From Taudactylus pleione (lineage: Eukaryota; Chordata; Amphibia; Anura; Myobatrachidae), in assembly GCA_031769625.1 (NCBI GenBank), contig JAUIMM010000583.1:467501-531500 (forward strand): a stretch of DNA of 64,000 nucleotides, written 5' to 3'. The notes beneath the pieces were generated by a model. That model was not told where the DNA came from and did not search any database. It was given only the letters and a program-made list of their open reading frames with translations. The position numbers were made by a program, and so were the translations under genes. Below, in pieces: positions 17,698-32,600 of the stretch; within the stretch, counting starts at the first letter, position 1; each line of letters starts with the position of its first letter.

Positions 17698-20600
17698 TGG
17701 TGTACTACCATTATATACGCTAGGGACCTTGTAGTGTACTACCATTATATACGCTAGGGACCTCGTAGTGTATTACCATTATATACGCTAGGGACCTCGT
17801 ACTGTATTACCATTATATACGCTAGGGGCCTTGTAGTGTACTACCATTATATACGCTAGGGAACCTTGTAGTGTATTACCATTATATACGCTAGGGAACC
17901 TTGTAGTGTATTACCATTATATACGCTAGGGAACCTTGTAGTGTATTACCATTATATACCCTAGGGACCTCGAAGTGTATTATCATTATATACGCTAGGG
18001 ACCTCGTAGTGTATTACCATTATATACGCTAGGGAACCTTGTAGTGTATTACCATTATATACGCTAGGGAACCTTGTAGTGTATTACCATTATATACGCT
18101 AGGGACCTTGTACTGTACTGCCATTATATATGCTAGGGACATTGTACTGTACTGCCATTATATACGCTAGGGAACCTTGTAGTGTATTACCATTATATAC
18201 GCTAGGGAACCTTGTAGTGTATTACCATTATATACGCTAGGGACCTTGTACTGTACTGCCATTATATACGCTAGGGAACCTTGTAGTGTATTACCATTAT
18301 ATACGCTAGGGAACCTTGTAGTGTATTACCATTATATACGCTAGGGACCTCGTAGTGTATTACCATTATATCGTAGTGTACTACCATTATATACGCTAGG
18401 GACCTCGTAGTGTACTACCATTATATACGCTAGGGACCTCGTAGTGTACTACCATTATATACGCTAGGGACCTTGTAGTGTATTACCATTATATACGCTA
18501 GGGACCTCGTAGTGTATTACCATTATATACGCTAGGGACCTCGTAGTGTATTACCATTATATACGCTAGGGACCTCGTAGTGTATTACCATTATATACGC
18601 TAGGGACCTCGTAGTGTATTACCATTATATACGCTAGGGACCTCGTAGTGTATTACCATTATATACGCTAGGGACCTCGTAGTGTATTACCATTATGTAC
18701 GCTAGGGACCTCGTAGTGTATTACCATTATATACGTTAGGGACCTCGTAGTGTATTACCATTATATACACTAGGGACCTTGTAGTGTACTACCATTATAT
18801 ACATTAGGGACCTTGTAGTGTACTACCATTATATACGCTAGGGACCTTGTACTATACTGCCATTATATACGCCAGGCACCTTGTAGTGTATTACCATTAT
18901 ATACGCTAGGGACCTTGTAGTGTACTACCATTATATACGTTAGGGACCTTGTAGTGTACTACCATTATATACGCTAGGGACCTTGTACTATACTGCCATT
19001 ATATACGCTAGGCACCTTGTAGTGTATTACCATTATATACGCTAGGGACCTTGTACTATAATGCCATTATATACGCTAGGCACCTTGTAGTGTATTACCA
19101 TTATATACGCTAGGGACCTCGTAGTCTACTACCATTATATACGCTAGGGACCTTGTAGTGCACTACCATTATATACGCTAGGGACCTTGTAGTGCACTGC
19201 TATTATATACGCTAGGGACCTCGTAGTGTATTACCATTATATACACTAGGGACCTCGTAGTGTACTACCATTATATACGCTAGGGACCTCGTAGTGTACT
19301 ACCATTATATACGCTAGGGACCTCGTAGTGTACTACCATTATATACGCTAGGGACGTCGTAGTGCATTACCATTATATACGCTAGGGACCTCGTAGTGCA
19401 TTACCATTATGTACGCTAGGGACCTCGTAGTACACTACCATTATATACGCTAGGGACCTCGTAGTGCATTACCATTATATACGCTAGGGACCTCGTAGTG
19501 CACTACCATTATATACGCTAGGGACCATGTACTCTACTGCCATTATATACGCTAGGGACCTTGTAGTGCACTGCCATTATATACGCTAGGGACCTTGTAG
19601 TGCACTGCCATTATATACGCTAGGGACCTCGTAGTGCACTACCATTATATACGCTAGGGACCTCGTAGTGTACTACCATTATATACGCTAGGGACCTCGT
19701 AGTGTACTACCATTATATACGCTAGGGACCTTGTACTCTACTGCCATTATATACGCTAGGGACCTTGTAGTGCACTGCCATTATATATGCTAGGGACCTT
19801 GTAGTGCACTGCCATTATATACGCTAGGGACCTTGTAGTGTACTGCCATTATATACGCTAGGCACCTTGTAGTGCACTACCATTATATACGCTAGGGACC
19901 TTGTAGTGCACTACCATTATATACGCTAGGGACCTTGTAGTGCACTGCCATTATATACGCTAGGGACCTTGTAGTGCACTGCCATTATATACGCTAGGGA
20001 CCTTGTAGTGCACTGCCATTTTGTGCACTACCATTATATAGGCTAGGGACCTTGTAGTGCACTGCCATTATATACGCTAGGGACCTTGTAGTGTACTGCC
20101 ATTATATAGGCTAGGGACCTTGTAGTGCACGACCATTATATAGGCAAGGGACCTTGTAGTGCACTACCATTATATAGGCTAGGGACCTTGTAGTGCACTG
20201 CCATTATATACGCTAGGGACCTTGTAGTGCACTGCCATTATATACGCTAGGGACCGTGTAGTGTACTACCATTATATAGGCTAGGGACCTTGTAGTGTAC
20301 TACCATTATATACGCTAGGGACCTTGTACTGTACTACCATTATATACGCTAGGGACCTTGTACTGTACTGCCATTATATACGCTAGGGACCTTGTACTGT
20401 ACTGCCATTATATACGCTAGGGACCTTGTACTGTACTGCCATTATATACGCTAGGGACCTTGTAGTGTACTACCATTATATACGCTAGGGACCTTGTACT
20501 GTACTGCCATTATATACGCTAGGGTACTGTACTGCCATTATATACGCTAGGGACCTCGTACTATACTGCCATTATATACGCTAGGGACGTCGTAGTGTAC
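17698..20600. repeat. Array edge without clear higher-order period
   Basis: The first 2.9 kb of the giant array. Monomers here are enriched in GTATTACC and CCTCG forms (17.7-18.8 kb) and then become a mixture. I could not pick out the marker monomers that define the higher-order blocks further right. This fits the usual pattern of an unhomogenised array edge next to unique DNA. Confidence 0.65.
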
Positions 20601-23600
20601 TACCATTATATACGCTAGGGACCTCGTAGTGTACTACCATTATATACGCTAGGGACCTCGTAGTGCACTACCATTATATACGCTAGGGACCTTGTAGTGT
20701 ACTGCCATTATATACGCTAAGGACCTTGTAGTGTACTGCCATTATATACGCTAGGGACCTTGTACTGTACTGCCATTATATACGCTAGGGACCTTGTAGT
20801 GTACTGCCATTATATACGCTAGGGACCTTGTAGCGTACTAACGCTAGGGACCTTGTACTATACTGCCATTATATACGCTAGGCACCTTGTAGTGTACTAC
20901 CATTATATACACTAGGGACCTTGTAGTGTACTACCATTATATACGCTAGGGACCTTGTACTGTACTGCCATTATATACGCTAGGGACCTTGTACTGTACT
21001 GCCATTATATACGCTAGGGACCGTGTATTGTGTACAACCATTATATACGCTAGGGACCTTGTAGTGTACTGCCATTATATACGCTAGGGACCTTGTACTG
21101 TACTGCCATTATATACGCTAGGGACCTTGCAGTGTACTACCATTATATACGCTAGGGACCTTGTACTGTACTGCCATTATATACGCTAGGGACCTTGTAC
21201 TGTACTGCCATTATATACGCTAGGGACCTTGTACTGTACTGCCATTATATATGCTAGGGACCTTGGTATACGCTAGGGACATTGTAGTGTACTACCATTA
21301 TATACGCTAGGGACCTCGTACTGTACTGCCATTATATACGCTAGGGACCACGTAGTGTACTACCATTATATACGCTAGGGACCTTGTAGTGTACTACCAT
21401 TATATACGCTAGGGAACTTCTAGTGCACTACCATTATATACGCTAGGGACCTTGTAGTGAACTGCCATTATATACGCTAGGCACCTTGTAGTGTATTGCC
21501 ATTATATACGCTAGGGACCTTGTAATGTATTGCCATTATATACGCTAGGGACCTTGTAATGCACTGCCATTATACAGGCTAGGGACCTTGTAGTGCACTG
21601 CCATTATATACGCTAGGGACCTTGTAGTGCACTACCATTATATAGGCTAGGGACCTTGTAGTGCACTACCATTATATAGGCTAGGGACCTTGTAGTGCAC
21701 TGCCATTATATACGCTAGGGACCTTGTAGTGCACTGCCATTATATAGGCTAGGGACCTTGTAGTGCACTACCATTATATAGGCTAGGGACCTTGTAGTGC
21801 ACTGCCATTATATACGCTAGGGACCTTGTAGTGCAGTACCGTTATATAGGCTAGGGACCTTGTAGTGCGCTACCATTATATAGGCTAAGGACCTTGTAGT
21901 GCGCTACCATTATATACGCTAGGGACTTTGTAGTGTGCTACCATTATATACGCTAGGGACCTTGTACTGTACTGCTAATATATATGCTAGGGACCTTGGT
22001 ATACGCTAGGGACCTTGTAGTGTACTACCATTATATACGCTAGGGACCTTGTAGTGTACTACCATTATATACGCTAGGGACCTTGTACTGTACTGCCATT
22101 ATATATGCTAGGGACCTTGGTATACGCTAGGGACCTTGTAGTGTACTACCATTATATACGCTAGGGACCTTGTACTGTACTGCCATTATATACGCTAGGG
22201 ACCTCGTAGTGCACTACCATTATATACGCTTGGGACCTCGTAGTGCATTACCATTATATACGCTAGGGACCTCGTAGTGCACTGCCATTATATACGCTAG
22301 GGACCTCGTAGTGCACTGCCATTATATACGCTAGGGACCTCGTAGTGCACTGCCATTATATACGCTAGGGACCTTGTACTGTACTGCCATTATATATACG
22401 CTAGAGACCTTGTAGTGCACTGCCATTATATACGCTAGGGACCTTGTAGTGTACTGCCATTATATACGCTAGGGACCTTGTAGTGTACTGCCATTATATA
22501 CGCTAGGGACCTTGTACTGTACTGCCATTATATATACGCTAGAGACCTTGTAGTGCACTGCCATTATATACGCTAGGGACCTTGTAGTGCACTGCCATTA
22601 TATACGCTAGGGACCTCGTAGTGCACTGCCATTATATACGCTAGGGACCTTGTACTGTACTGCCATTATATATGCTAGGGACCTTGTACTGTACTGCCAT
22701 TATATATACGCTAGAGACCTTGTAGTGCACTGCCATTATATACGCTACGGACCTTGTAGTGTACTGCCATTATATACGCTAGGGACCTTGTAGTGTACTG
22801 CCATTATATACGCTAGGGACCTTGTACTGTACTGCCATTATATATACGCTAGAGACCTTGTAGTGCACTGCCATTATATACGCTAGGGACCTTGTAGTGC
22901 ACTGCCATTATATACGCTAGGGACCTTGTAGTGCACTGGCATTATATATGCTAGGGACCTTGTACTGTACTGCCATTATATATACGCTAGAGACCTTGTA
23001 GTGTACTGCCATTATATACGCTAGGGACCTTGTACTGTACTGCCATTATATACGCTAGGGACCTTGTAGTGCACTGCCATTATATACGCTAGGGACCTTG
23101 TAGAGCACTGCCATTATACACGCTAAGGACCTTGTAGTGCACTGCCATTATACACGCTAGGGACCTTGTAGTGCACTGCCATTATTCACGCTAGGGACCT
23201 TGTAGTGCACTGCCATTATATATGCTTGGGACCTTGTAGTGCACTGCCATTATATAGGCTTGGGACCTTGTAGTGCACTGCCATTATATACGCTAGGGAC
23301 CTTGTAGTGCACTGCCATTATATAGGCTAGGGACCTTGTAGTGCACTGCCATTATATACGCTAGGGACCTTGTAGTGCACTGCCATTATATAGGCTAGGG
23401 ACCTTGTAGTGTACTGCCATTATATAGGCTAGGGACCTTGTACTGTACTGCCATTATATAGGCTAAGGACCTTGTAGTGCACTACCATTATATACGCTAG
23501 TGACCTTGTAGTGCACTGCCATTATATAGGCTAGTGACCTTGTAGTGCACTGCCATTATATAGGCTAGGGACCTTGCTAGGGACCTCGTAGTGCACTACC

Positions 23601-26600
23601 ATTATATACGCTAGGGACCTCGTAGTGCACTACCATTATATACGCTAGGGACCTTGTAGTGCACTGCCATTATATACGCTAGGGACCTTGTAGTGCACTG
23701 CCATTATATAGGCTAGGGACCTTGTAGTGCACTACCATTATATAGGCTAGGGACCTTGTAGTGCACTACCATTATATAGGCTAGGGACCTTGTAGTGCAC
23801 TGCCATTATATAGGCTAGGGACCTTGTAGTGCGCTACCATTATATAGGCTAAGGACCTTGTAGTGCGCTACCATTATATACGCTAGGGACCTTGTAGTGT
23901 GCTACCATTATATTCGCTAGGGACCTTGTACTGTACTGCTATTATATATGCTAGGGACCTTGGTATACGCTAGGGACCTTGTAGTGTACTACCATTATAT
24001 ACGCTAGGGACCTTGTAGTGTACTACCATTATATACGCTAGGGACCTTGTACTGTAATGCCATTATATATGCTAGGGACCTTGGTATACGCTAGGGACCT
24101 TGTAGTGTACTACCATTATATACGCTAGGGACCTTGTACTGTACTGCCATTATATACGCTAGGGACCTCGTAGTGCACTACCATTATATACGCTTGGGAC
24201 CTCGTAGTGCATTACCATTATATACGCTAGGGACCTCGTAGTGCACTACCATTATATACGCTAGGGACCTCGTAGTGCACTGCCATTATATACGCTAGGG
24301 ACCTCGTAGTGCACTGCCATTATATATGCTAGGGACCTTGTACTGTACTGCCATTATATACGCTAGGGACCTTGTACTGTACTGCCATTATATATACGCT
24401 AGAGACCTTGTAGTGCACTGCCATTATATACGCTAGGGACCTTGTAGTGTACTGCCATTATATACGCTAGGGATCTTGTAGTGCACTGCCATTATACACG
24501 CTAAGGACCTTGTAGTGCACTGCCATTATACACGCTAGGGACCTTGTAGTGCACTGCCATTATACACGCTAGGGACCTTGTAGTGCACTGCCATTATATA
24601 GGCTTGGGACCTTGTAGTGCACTGCCATTATATACGCTAGGGACCTTGTAGTGCACTGCCATTATATAGGCTAGGGACCTTGTAGTGCACTGCCATTATA
24701 TACGCTAGGGACCTTGTAGTGCACTGCCATTATATACGCTAGGGACCTTGTAGTTTACTGCCATTATATAGGCTAGGGACCTTGTACTGTACTGCCATTA
24801 TATAGTCTAAGGACCTTGTAGTGCACTACCATTATATACGCTAGTGACCTTGTAGTGCACTGCCATTATATAGGCTAGTGACCTTGTAGTGCACTGCCAT
24901 TATATACGCTAGGGACCTTGTAGTGTACTGCCATTATATACGCTAGGGACCTTGTAGTGTACTGCCATTATATACGCTAGGGACCTTGTACTGTACTGCC
25001 ATTATATATACGCTAGAGACCTTGTAGTGCACTGCCATTATATACGCTAGGGACCTTGTAGTGCACTGCCATTATATACGCTAGGGACCTTGTAGTGCAC
25101 TGGCATTATATATGCTAGGGACCTTGTACTGTACTGCCATTATATATACGCTAGAGACCTTGTAGTGTACTGCCATTATATACGCTAGGGACCTTGTACT
25201 GTACTGCCATTATATACGCTAGGGACCTTGTAGTGCACTGCCATTATACACGCTAGGGACCTTGTAGAGCACTGCCATTATACACGCTAAGGACCTTGTA
25301 GTGCACTGCCATTATACACGCTAGGGACCTTGTAGTGCACTGCCATTATACACGCTAGGGACCTTGTAGTGCACTGCCATTGTATAGGCTTGGGACCTTG
25401 TAGTGCACTGCCATTATATACGCTAGGGACCTTGTAGTGCACTGCCATTATATAGGCTAGGGACCTTGTAGTGCACTGCCATTATATACGCTAGGGACCT
25501 TGTAGTGCACTGCCATTATATACGCTAGGGACCTTGTAGTGTACTGCCATTATATAGGCTAGGGACCTTGTACTGTACTGCCATTATATAGGCTAAGGAC
25601 CTTGTAGTGCACTACCATTATATACGCTAGTGACCTTGTAGTGCACTGCCATTATATAGGCTAGTGACCTTGTAGTGCACTGCCATTATATAGGCTAGGG
25701 ACCTTGCTAGGGACCTCGTAGTGCACTACCATTATATACGCTAGGGACCTCGTAGTGCACTACCATTATATACGCTAGGGACCTTGTAGTGCACTGCCAT
25801 TATATACGCTAGGGACCTTGTAGTGCACTGCCATTATATAGGCTAGGGACCTTGTAGTGCACTACCATTATATAGGCTAGGGACCTTGTAGTGCACTACC
25901 ATTATATAGGCTAGGGACCTTGTAGTGCACTGCCATTATATACGCTAGGGACCTCGTAGTGCACTACCATTATATACGCTAGGGACCTCGTACTGTACTG
26001 CCATTATATACGCTAGGGACCTCGTACTGTACTGCCATTATATATACGCTAGAGACCTCGTAGTGCACTGCCATTATATACGCTAGGGACCTCGTAGTGT
26101 ACTGCCATTATATACGCTAGGGACCTCGTACTGTACTGCCATTATATACGCTAGGGACCTTGTAGTGCACTACCATTATATACGCTAGTGACCTTGTAGT
26201 GTACTGCCATTAAATACGCTAGGGACCTTGTAGTGTATTGCCATTATATACGCTAGGGACCTTGTAGTGCATTACCATTATATACGCTAGGGACCTTGTA
26301 GTGTACTACCATTATATAGGCTAGGGACCTTGTAGTGCACTGCCATTATATACGCTAGGGACCTTGTAGTGCACTGCCATTATATAGGCTAGGGACCTTG
26401 TAGTGCACTGCCATTATATAGGCTAGGGACCTTGTAGTGCACTACCATTATATAGGCTAGGGACCTTGTAGTGCACTGCCATTATATACGCTAGGGACCT
26501 TGTAGTGCAGTACCGTTATATAGGCTAGGGACCTTGTAGTGCGCTACCATTATATAGGCTAAGGACCTTGTAGTGCGCTACCATTATATACGCTAGGGAC

Positions 26601-29600
26601 CTTGTAGTGTGCTACCATTATATACGCTAGGGACCTTGTACTGTACTGCTATTATATATGCTAGGGACCTTGGTATACGCTAGGGACCTTGTAGTGTACT
26701 ACCATTATATACGCTAGGGACCTTGTAGTGTACTACCATTATATACGCTAGGGACCTTGTACTGTACTGCCATTATATATGCTAGGGACCTTGGTATACG
26801 CTAGGGACCTTGTAGTGTACTACCATTATATACGCTAGGGACCTTGTACTGTACTGCCATTATATATGCTAGGGACCTCGTAGTGCACAACCATTATATA
26901 CGCTTGGGACCTCGTAGTGCATTACCATTATATACGCTAGGGACCTCGTAGTGCACTACCATTATATACGCTAGGGACCTCGTAGTGCACTGCCATTATA
27001 TACGCTAGGGACCTCGTAGTGCACTGCCATTATATACGCTAGGGACCTTGTACTGTACTGCCATTATATACGCTAGGGACCTTGTACTGTACTGCCATTA
27101 TATATACGCTAGAGACCTTGTAGTGCACTGCCATTATATACGCTAGGGACCTTGTAGTGTACTGCCATTATATACGCTAGGGACCTTGTAGTGTACTGCC
27201 ATTATATACGCTAGGGACCTTGTACTGTACTGCCATTATATATACGCTAGAGACCTTGTAGTGCACTGCCATTATATACGCTAGGGACCTTGTAGTGCAC
27301 TGCCATTATATACGCTAGGGACCTTGTAGTGCACTGGCATTATATATGCTAGGGACCTTGTACTGTACTGCCATTATATATACGCTAGAGACCTTGTAGT
27401 GTACTGCCATTATATACGCTAGGGACCTTGTACTGTACTGCCATTATATACGCTAGGGACCTTGTAGTGCACTGCCATTATATACGCTAGGGACCTTGTA
27501 GAGCACTGCCATTATACACGCTAAGGACCTTGTAGTGCACTGCCATTATACACGCTAGGGACCTTGTAGTGCACTGCCATTATACACGCTAGGGACCTTG
27601 TAGTGCACTGCCATTATATAGGCTTGGGACCTTGTAGTGCACTGCCATTATATACGCTAGGGACCTTGTAGTGCACTGCCAATATATAGGCTAGGGACCT
27701 TGTAGTGCACTGCCATTATATACGCTAGGGACCTTGTAGTGCACTACCATTATATACGCTAGTGACCTTGTAGTGCACTGCCATTATATAGGCTAGTGAC
27801 CTTGTAGTGCACTGCCATTATATAGGCTAGGGACCTTGCTAGGGACCTCGTAGTGCACTACCATTATATACGCTAGGGACCTCGTAGTGTACTACCATTA
27901 TATACGCTAGGGACCTCGTAGTGCACTACCATTATATACGCTAGGGACCTTGTAGTGTACTGCCATTATATACGCTAAGGACCTTGTAGTGTACTGCCAT
28001 TATATACGCTAGGGACCTTGTACTGTACTGCCATTATATACGCTAGGGACCTTGTAGCGTACTAACGCTAGGGACCTTGTACTATACTGCCATTATATAC
28101 GCTAGGCACCTTGTAGTGTACTACCATTATATACACTAGGGACCTTGTAGTGTACTACCATTATATACGCTAGGGACCTTGTACTGTACTGCCATTATAT
28201 ACGCTAGGGACCTTGTACTGTACTGCCATTATATACGCTAGGGACCGTGTATTGTGTACAACCATTATATACGCTAGGGACCTTGTAGTGTACTGCCATT
28301 ATATACGCTAGGGACCTTGTACTGTACTGCCATTATATACGCTAGGGACCTTGCAGTGTACTACCATTATATACGCTAGGGACCTTGTACTGTACTGCCA
28401 TTATATACGCTAGGGACCTTGTACTGTACTGCCATTATATACGCTAGGGACCTTGTACTGTACTGCCATTATATATGCTAGGGACCTTGGTATACGCTAG
28501 GGACATTGTAGTGTACTACCATTATATACGCTAGGGACCTCGTACTGTACTGCCATTATATACGCTAGGGACCACGTAGTGTACTACCATTATATACGCT
28601 AGGGACCTTGTAGTGTACTACCATTATATACGCTAGGGAACTTCTAGTGCACTACCATTATATACGCTAGGGACCTTGTAGTGAACTGCCATTATATACG
28701 CTAGGCACCTTGTAGTGTATTGCCATTATATACGCTAGGGACCTTGTAATGTATTGCCATTATATACGCTAGGGACCTTGTAATGCACTGCCATTATACA
28801 GGCTAGGGACCTTGTAGTGCACTGCCATTATATACGCTAGGGACCTTGTAGTGCACTACCATTATATAGGCTAGGGACCTTGTAGTGCACTACCATTATA
28901 TAGGCTAGGGACCTTGTAGTGCACTGCCATTATATACGCTAGGGACCTTGTAGTGCACTGCCATTATATAGGCTAGGGACCTTGTAGTGCAGTACCGTTA
29001 TATAGGCTAGGGACCTTGTAGTGCACTACCATTATATAGGCTAGGGACCTTGTAGTGCACTGCCATTATATACGCTAGGGACCTTGTAGTGCACTGCCAT
29101 TATATACGCTAGGGACCTTGTAGTGCAGTACCGTTATATAGGCTAGGGACCTTGTAGTGCGCTACCATTATATAGGCTAAGGACCTTGTAGTGCGCTACC
29201 ATTATATACGCTAGGGACTTTGTAGTGTGCTACCATTATATACGCTAGGGACCTTGTACTGTACTGCTAATATATATGCTAGGGACCTTGGTATACGCTA
29301 GGGACCTTGTAGTGTACTACCATTATATACGCTAGGGACCTTGTAGTGTACTACCATTATATACGCTAGGGACCTTGTACTGTACTGCCATTATATATGC
29401 TAGGGACCTTGGTATACGCTAGGGACCTTGTAGTGTACTACCATTATATACGCTAGGGACCTTGTACTGTACTGCCATTATATACGCTAGGGACCTCGTA
29501 GTGCACTACCATTATATACGCTTGGAACCTCGTAGTGCATTACCATTATATACGCTAGGGACCTCGTAGTGCACTGCCATTATATACGCTAGGGACCTCG

Positions 29601-32600
29601 TAGTGCACTGCCATTATATACGCTAGGGACCTCGTAGTGCACTGCCATTATATACGCTAGGGACCTTGTACTGTACTGCCATTATATATACGCTAGAGAC
29701 CTTGTAGTGCACTGCCATTATATACGCTAGGGACCTTGTAGTGTACTGCCATTATATACGCTAGGGACCTTGTAGTGTACTGCCATTATATACGCTAGGG
29801 ACCTTGTACTGTACTGCCATTATATATACGCTAGAGACCTTGTAGTGCACTGCCATTATATACGCTAGGGACCTTGTAGTGCACTGCCATTATATACGCT
29901 AGGGACCTCGTAGTGCACTGCCATTATATACGCTAGGGACCTTGTACTGTACTGCCATTATATATGCTAGGGACCTTGTACTGTACTGCCATTATATATA
30001 CGCTAGAGACCTTGTAGTGCACTGCCATTATATACGCTACGGACCTTGTAGTGTACTGCCATTATATACGCTAGGGACCTTGTAGTGTACTGCCATTATA
30101 TACGCTAGGGACCTTGTACTGTACTGCCATTATATATACGCTAGAGACCTTGTAGTGCACTGCCATTATATACGCTAGGGACCTTGTAGTGCACTGCCAT
30201 TATATACGCTAGGGACCTTGTAGTGCACTGGCATTATATATGCTAGGGACCTTGTACTGTACTGCCATTATATATACGCTAGAGACCTTGTAGTGTACTG
30301 CCATTATATACGCTAGGGACCTTGTACTGTACTGCCATTATATACGCTAGGGACCTTGTAGTGCACTGCCATTATATACGCTAGGGACCTTGTAGAGCAC
30401 TGCCATTATACACGCTAAGGACCTTGTAGTGCACTGCCATTATACACGCTAGGGACCTTGTAGTGCACTGCCATTATTCACGCTAGGGACCTTGTAGTGC
30501 ACTGCCATTATATATGCTTGGGACCTTGTAGTGCACTGCCATTATATAGGCTTGGGACCTTGTAGTGCACTGCCATTATATACGCTAGGGACCTTGTAGT
30601 GCACTGCCATTATATAGGCTAGGGACCTTGTAGTGCACTGCCATTATATACGCTAGGGACCTTGTAGTGCACTGCCATAATATAGGCTAGGGACCTTGTA
30701 GTGTACTGCCATTATATAGGCTAGGGACCTTGTACTGTACTGCCATTATATAGGCTAAGGACCTTGTAGTGCACTACCATTATATACGCTAGTGACCTTG
30801 TAGTGCACTGCCATTATATAGGCTAGTGACCTTGTAGTGCACTGCCATTATATAGGCTAGGGACCTTGCTAGGGACCTCGTAGTGCACTACCATTATATA
30901 CGCTAGGGACCTCGTAGTGCACTACCATTATATACGCTAGGGACCTTGTAGTGCACTGCCATTATATACGCTAGGGACCTTGTAGTGCACTGCCATTATA
31001 TAGGCTAGGGACCTTGTAGTGCACTACCATTATATAGGCTAGGGACCTTGTAGTGCACTACCATTATATAGGCTAGGGACCTTGTAGTGCACTGCCATTA
31101 TATAGGCTAGGGACCTTGTAGTGCGCTACCATTATATAGGCTAAGGACCTTGTAGTGCGCTACCATTATATACGCTAGGGACCTTGTAGTGTGCTACCAT
31201 TATATTCGCTAGGGACCTTGTACTGTACTGCTATTATATATGCTAGGGACCTTGGTATACGCTAGGGACCTTGTAGTGTACTACCATTATATACGCTAGG
31301 GACCTTGTAGTGTACTACCATTATATACGCTAGGGACCTTGTACTGTAATGCCATTATATATGCTAGGGACCTTGGTATACGCTAGGGACCTTGTAGTGT
31401 ACTACCATTATATACGCTAGGGACCTTGTACTGTACTGCCATTATATACGCTAGGGACCTCGTAGTGCACTACCATTATATACGCTTGGGACCTCGTAGT
31501 GCATTACCATTATATACGCTAGGGACCTCGTAGTGCACTACCATTATATACGCTAGGGACCTCGTAGTGCACTGCCATTATATACGCTAGGGACCTCGTA
31601 GTGCACTGCCATTATATATGCTAGGGACCTTGTACTGTACTGCCATTATATACGCTAGGGACCTTGTACTGTACTGCCATTATATATACGCTAGAGACCT
31701 TGTAGTGCACTGCCATTATATACGCTAGGGACCTTGTAGTGTACTGCCATTATATACGCTAGGGATCTTGTAGTGCACTGCCATTATACACGCTAAGGAC
31801 CTTGTAGTGCACTGCCATTATACACGCTAGGGACCTTGTAGTGCACTGCCATTATACACGCTAGGGACCTTGTAGTGCACTGCCATTATATAGGCTTGGG
31901 ACCTTGTAGTGCACTGCCATTATATACGCTAGGGACCTTGTAGTGCACTGCCATTATATAGGCTAGGGACCTTGTAGTGCACTGCCATTATATACGCTAG
32001 GGACCTTGTAGTGCACTGCCATTATATACGCTAGGGACCTTGTAGTTTACTGCCATTATATAGGCTAGGGACCTTGTACTGTACTGCCATTATATAGTCT
32101 AAGGACCTTGTAGTGCACTACCATTATATACGCTAGTGACCTTGTAGTGCACTGCCATTATATAGGCTAGTGACCTTGTAGTGCACTGCCATTATATACG
32201 CTAGGGACCTTGTAGTGTACTGCCATTATATACGCTAGGGACCTTGTAGTGTACTGCCATTATATACGCTAGGGACCTTGTACTGTACTGCCATTATATA
32301 TACGCTAGAGACCTTGTAGTGCACTGCCATTATATACGCTAGGGACCTTGTAGTGCACTGCCATTATATACGCTAGGGACCTTGTAGTGCACTGGCATTA
32401 TATATGCTAGGGACCTTGTACTGTACTGCCATTATATATACGCTAGAGACCTTGTAGTGTACTGCCATTATATACGCTAGGGACCTTGTACTGTACTGCC
32501 ATTATATACGCTAGGGACCTTGTAGTGCACTGCCATTATACACGCTAGGGACCTTGTAGAGCACTGCCATTATACACGCTAAGGACCTTGTAGTGCACTG

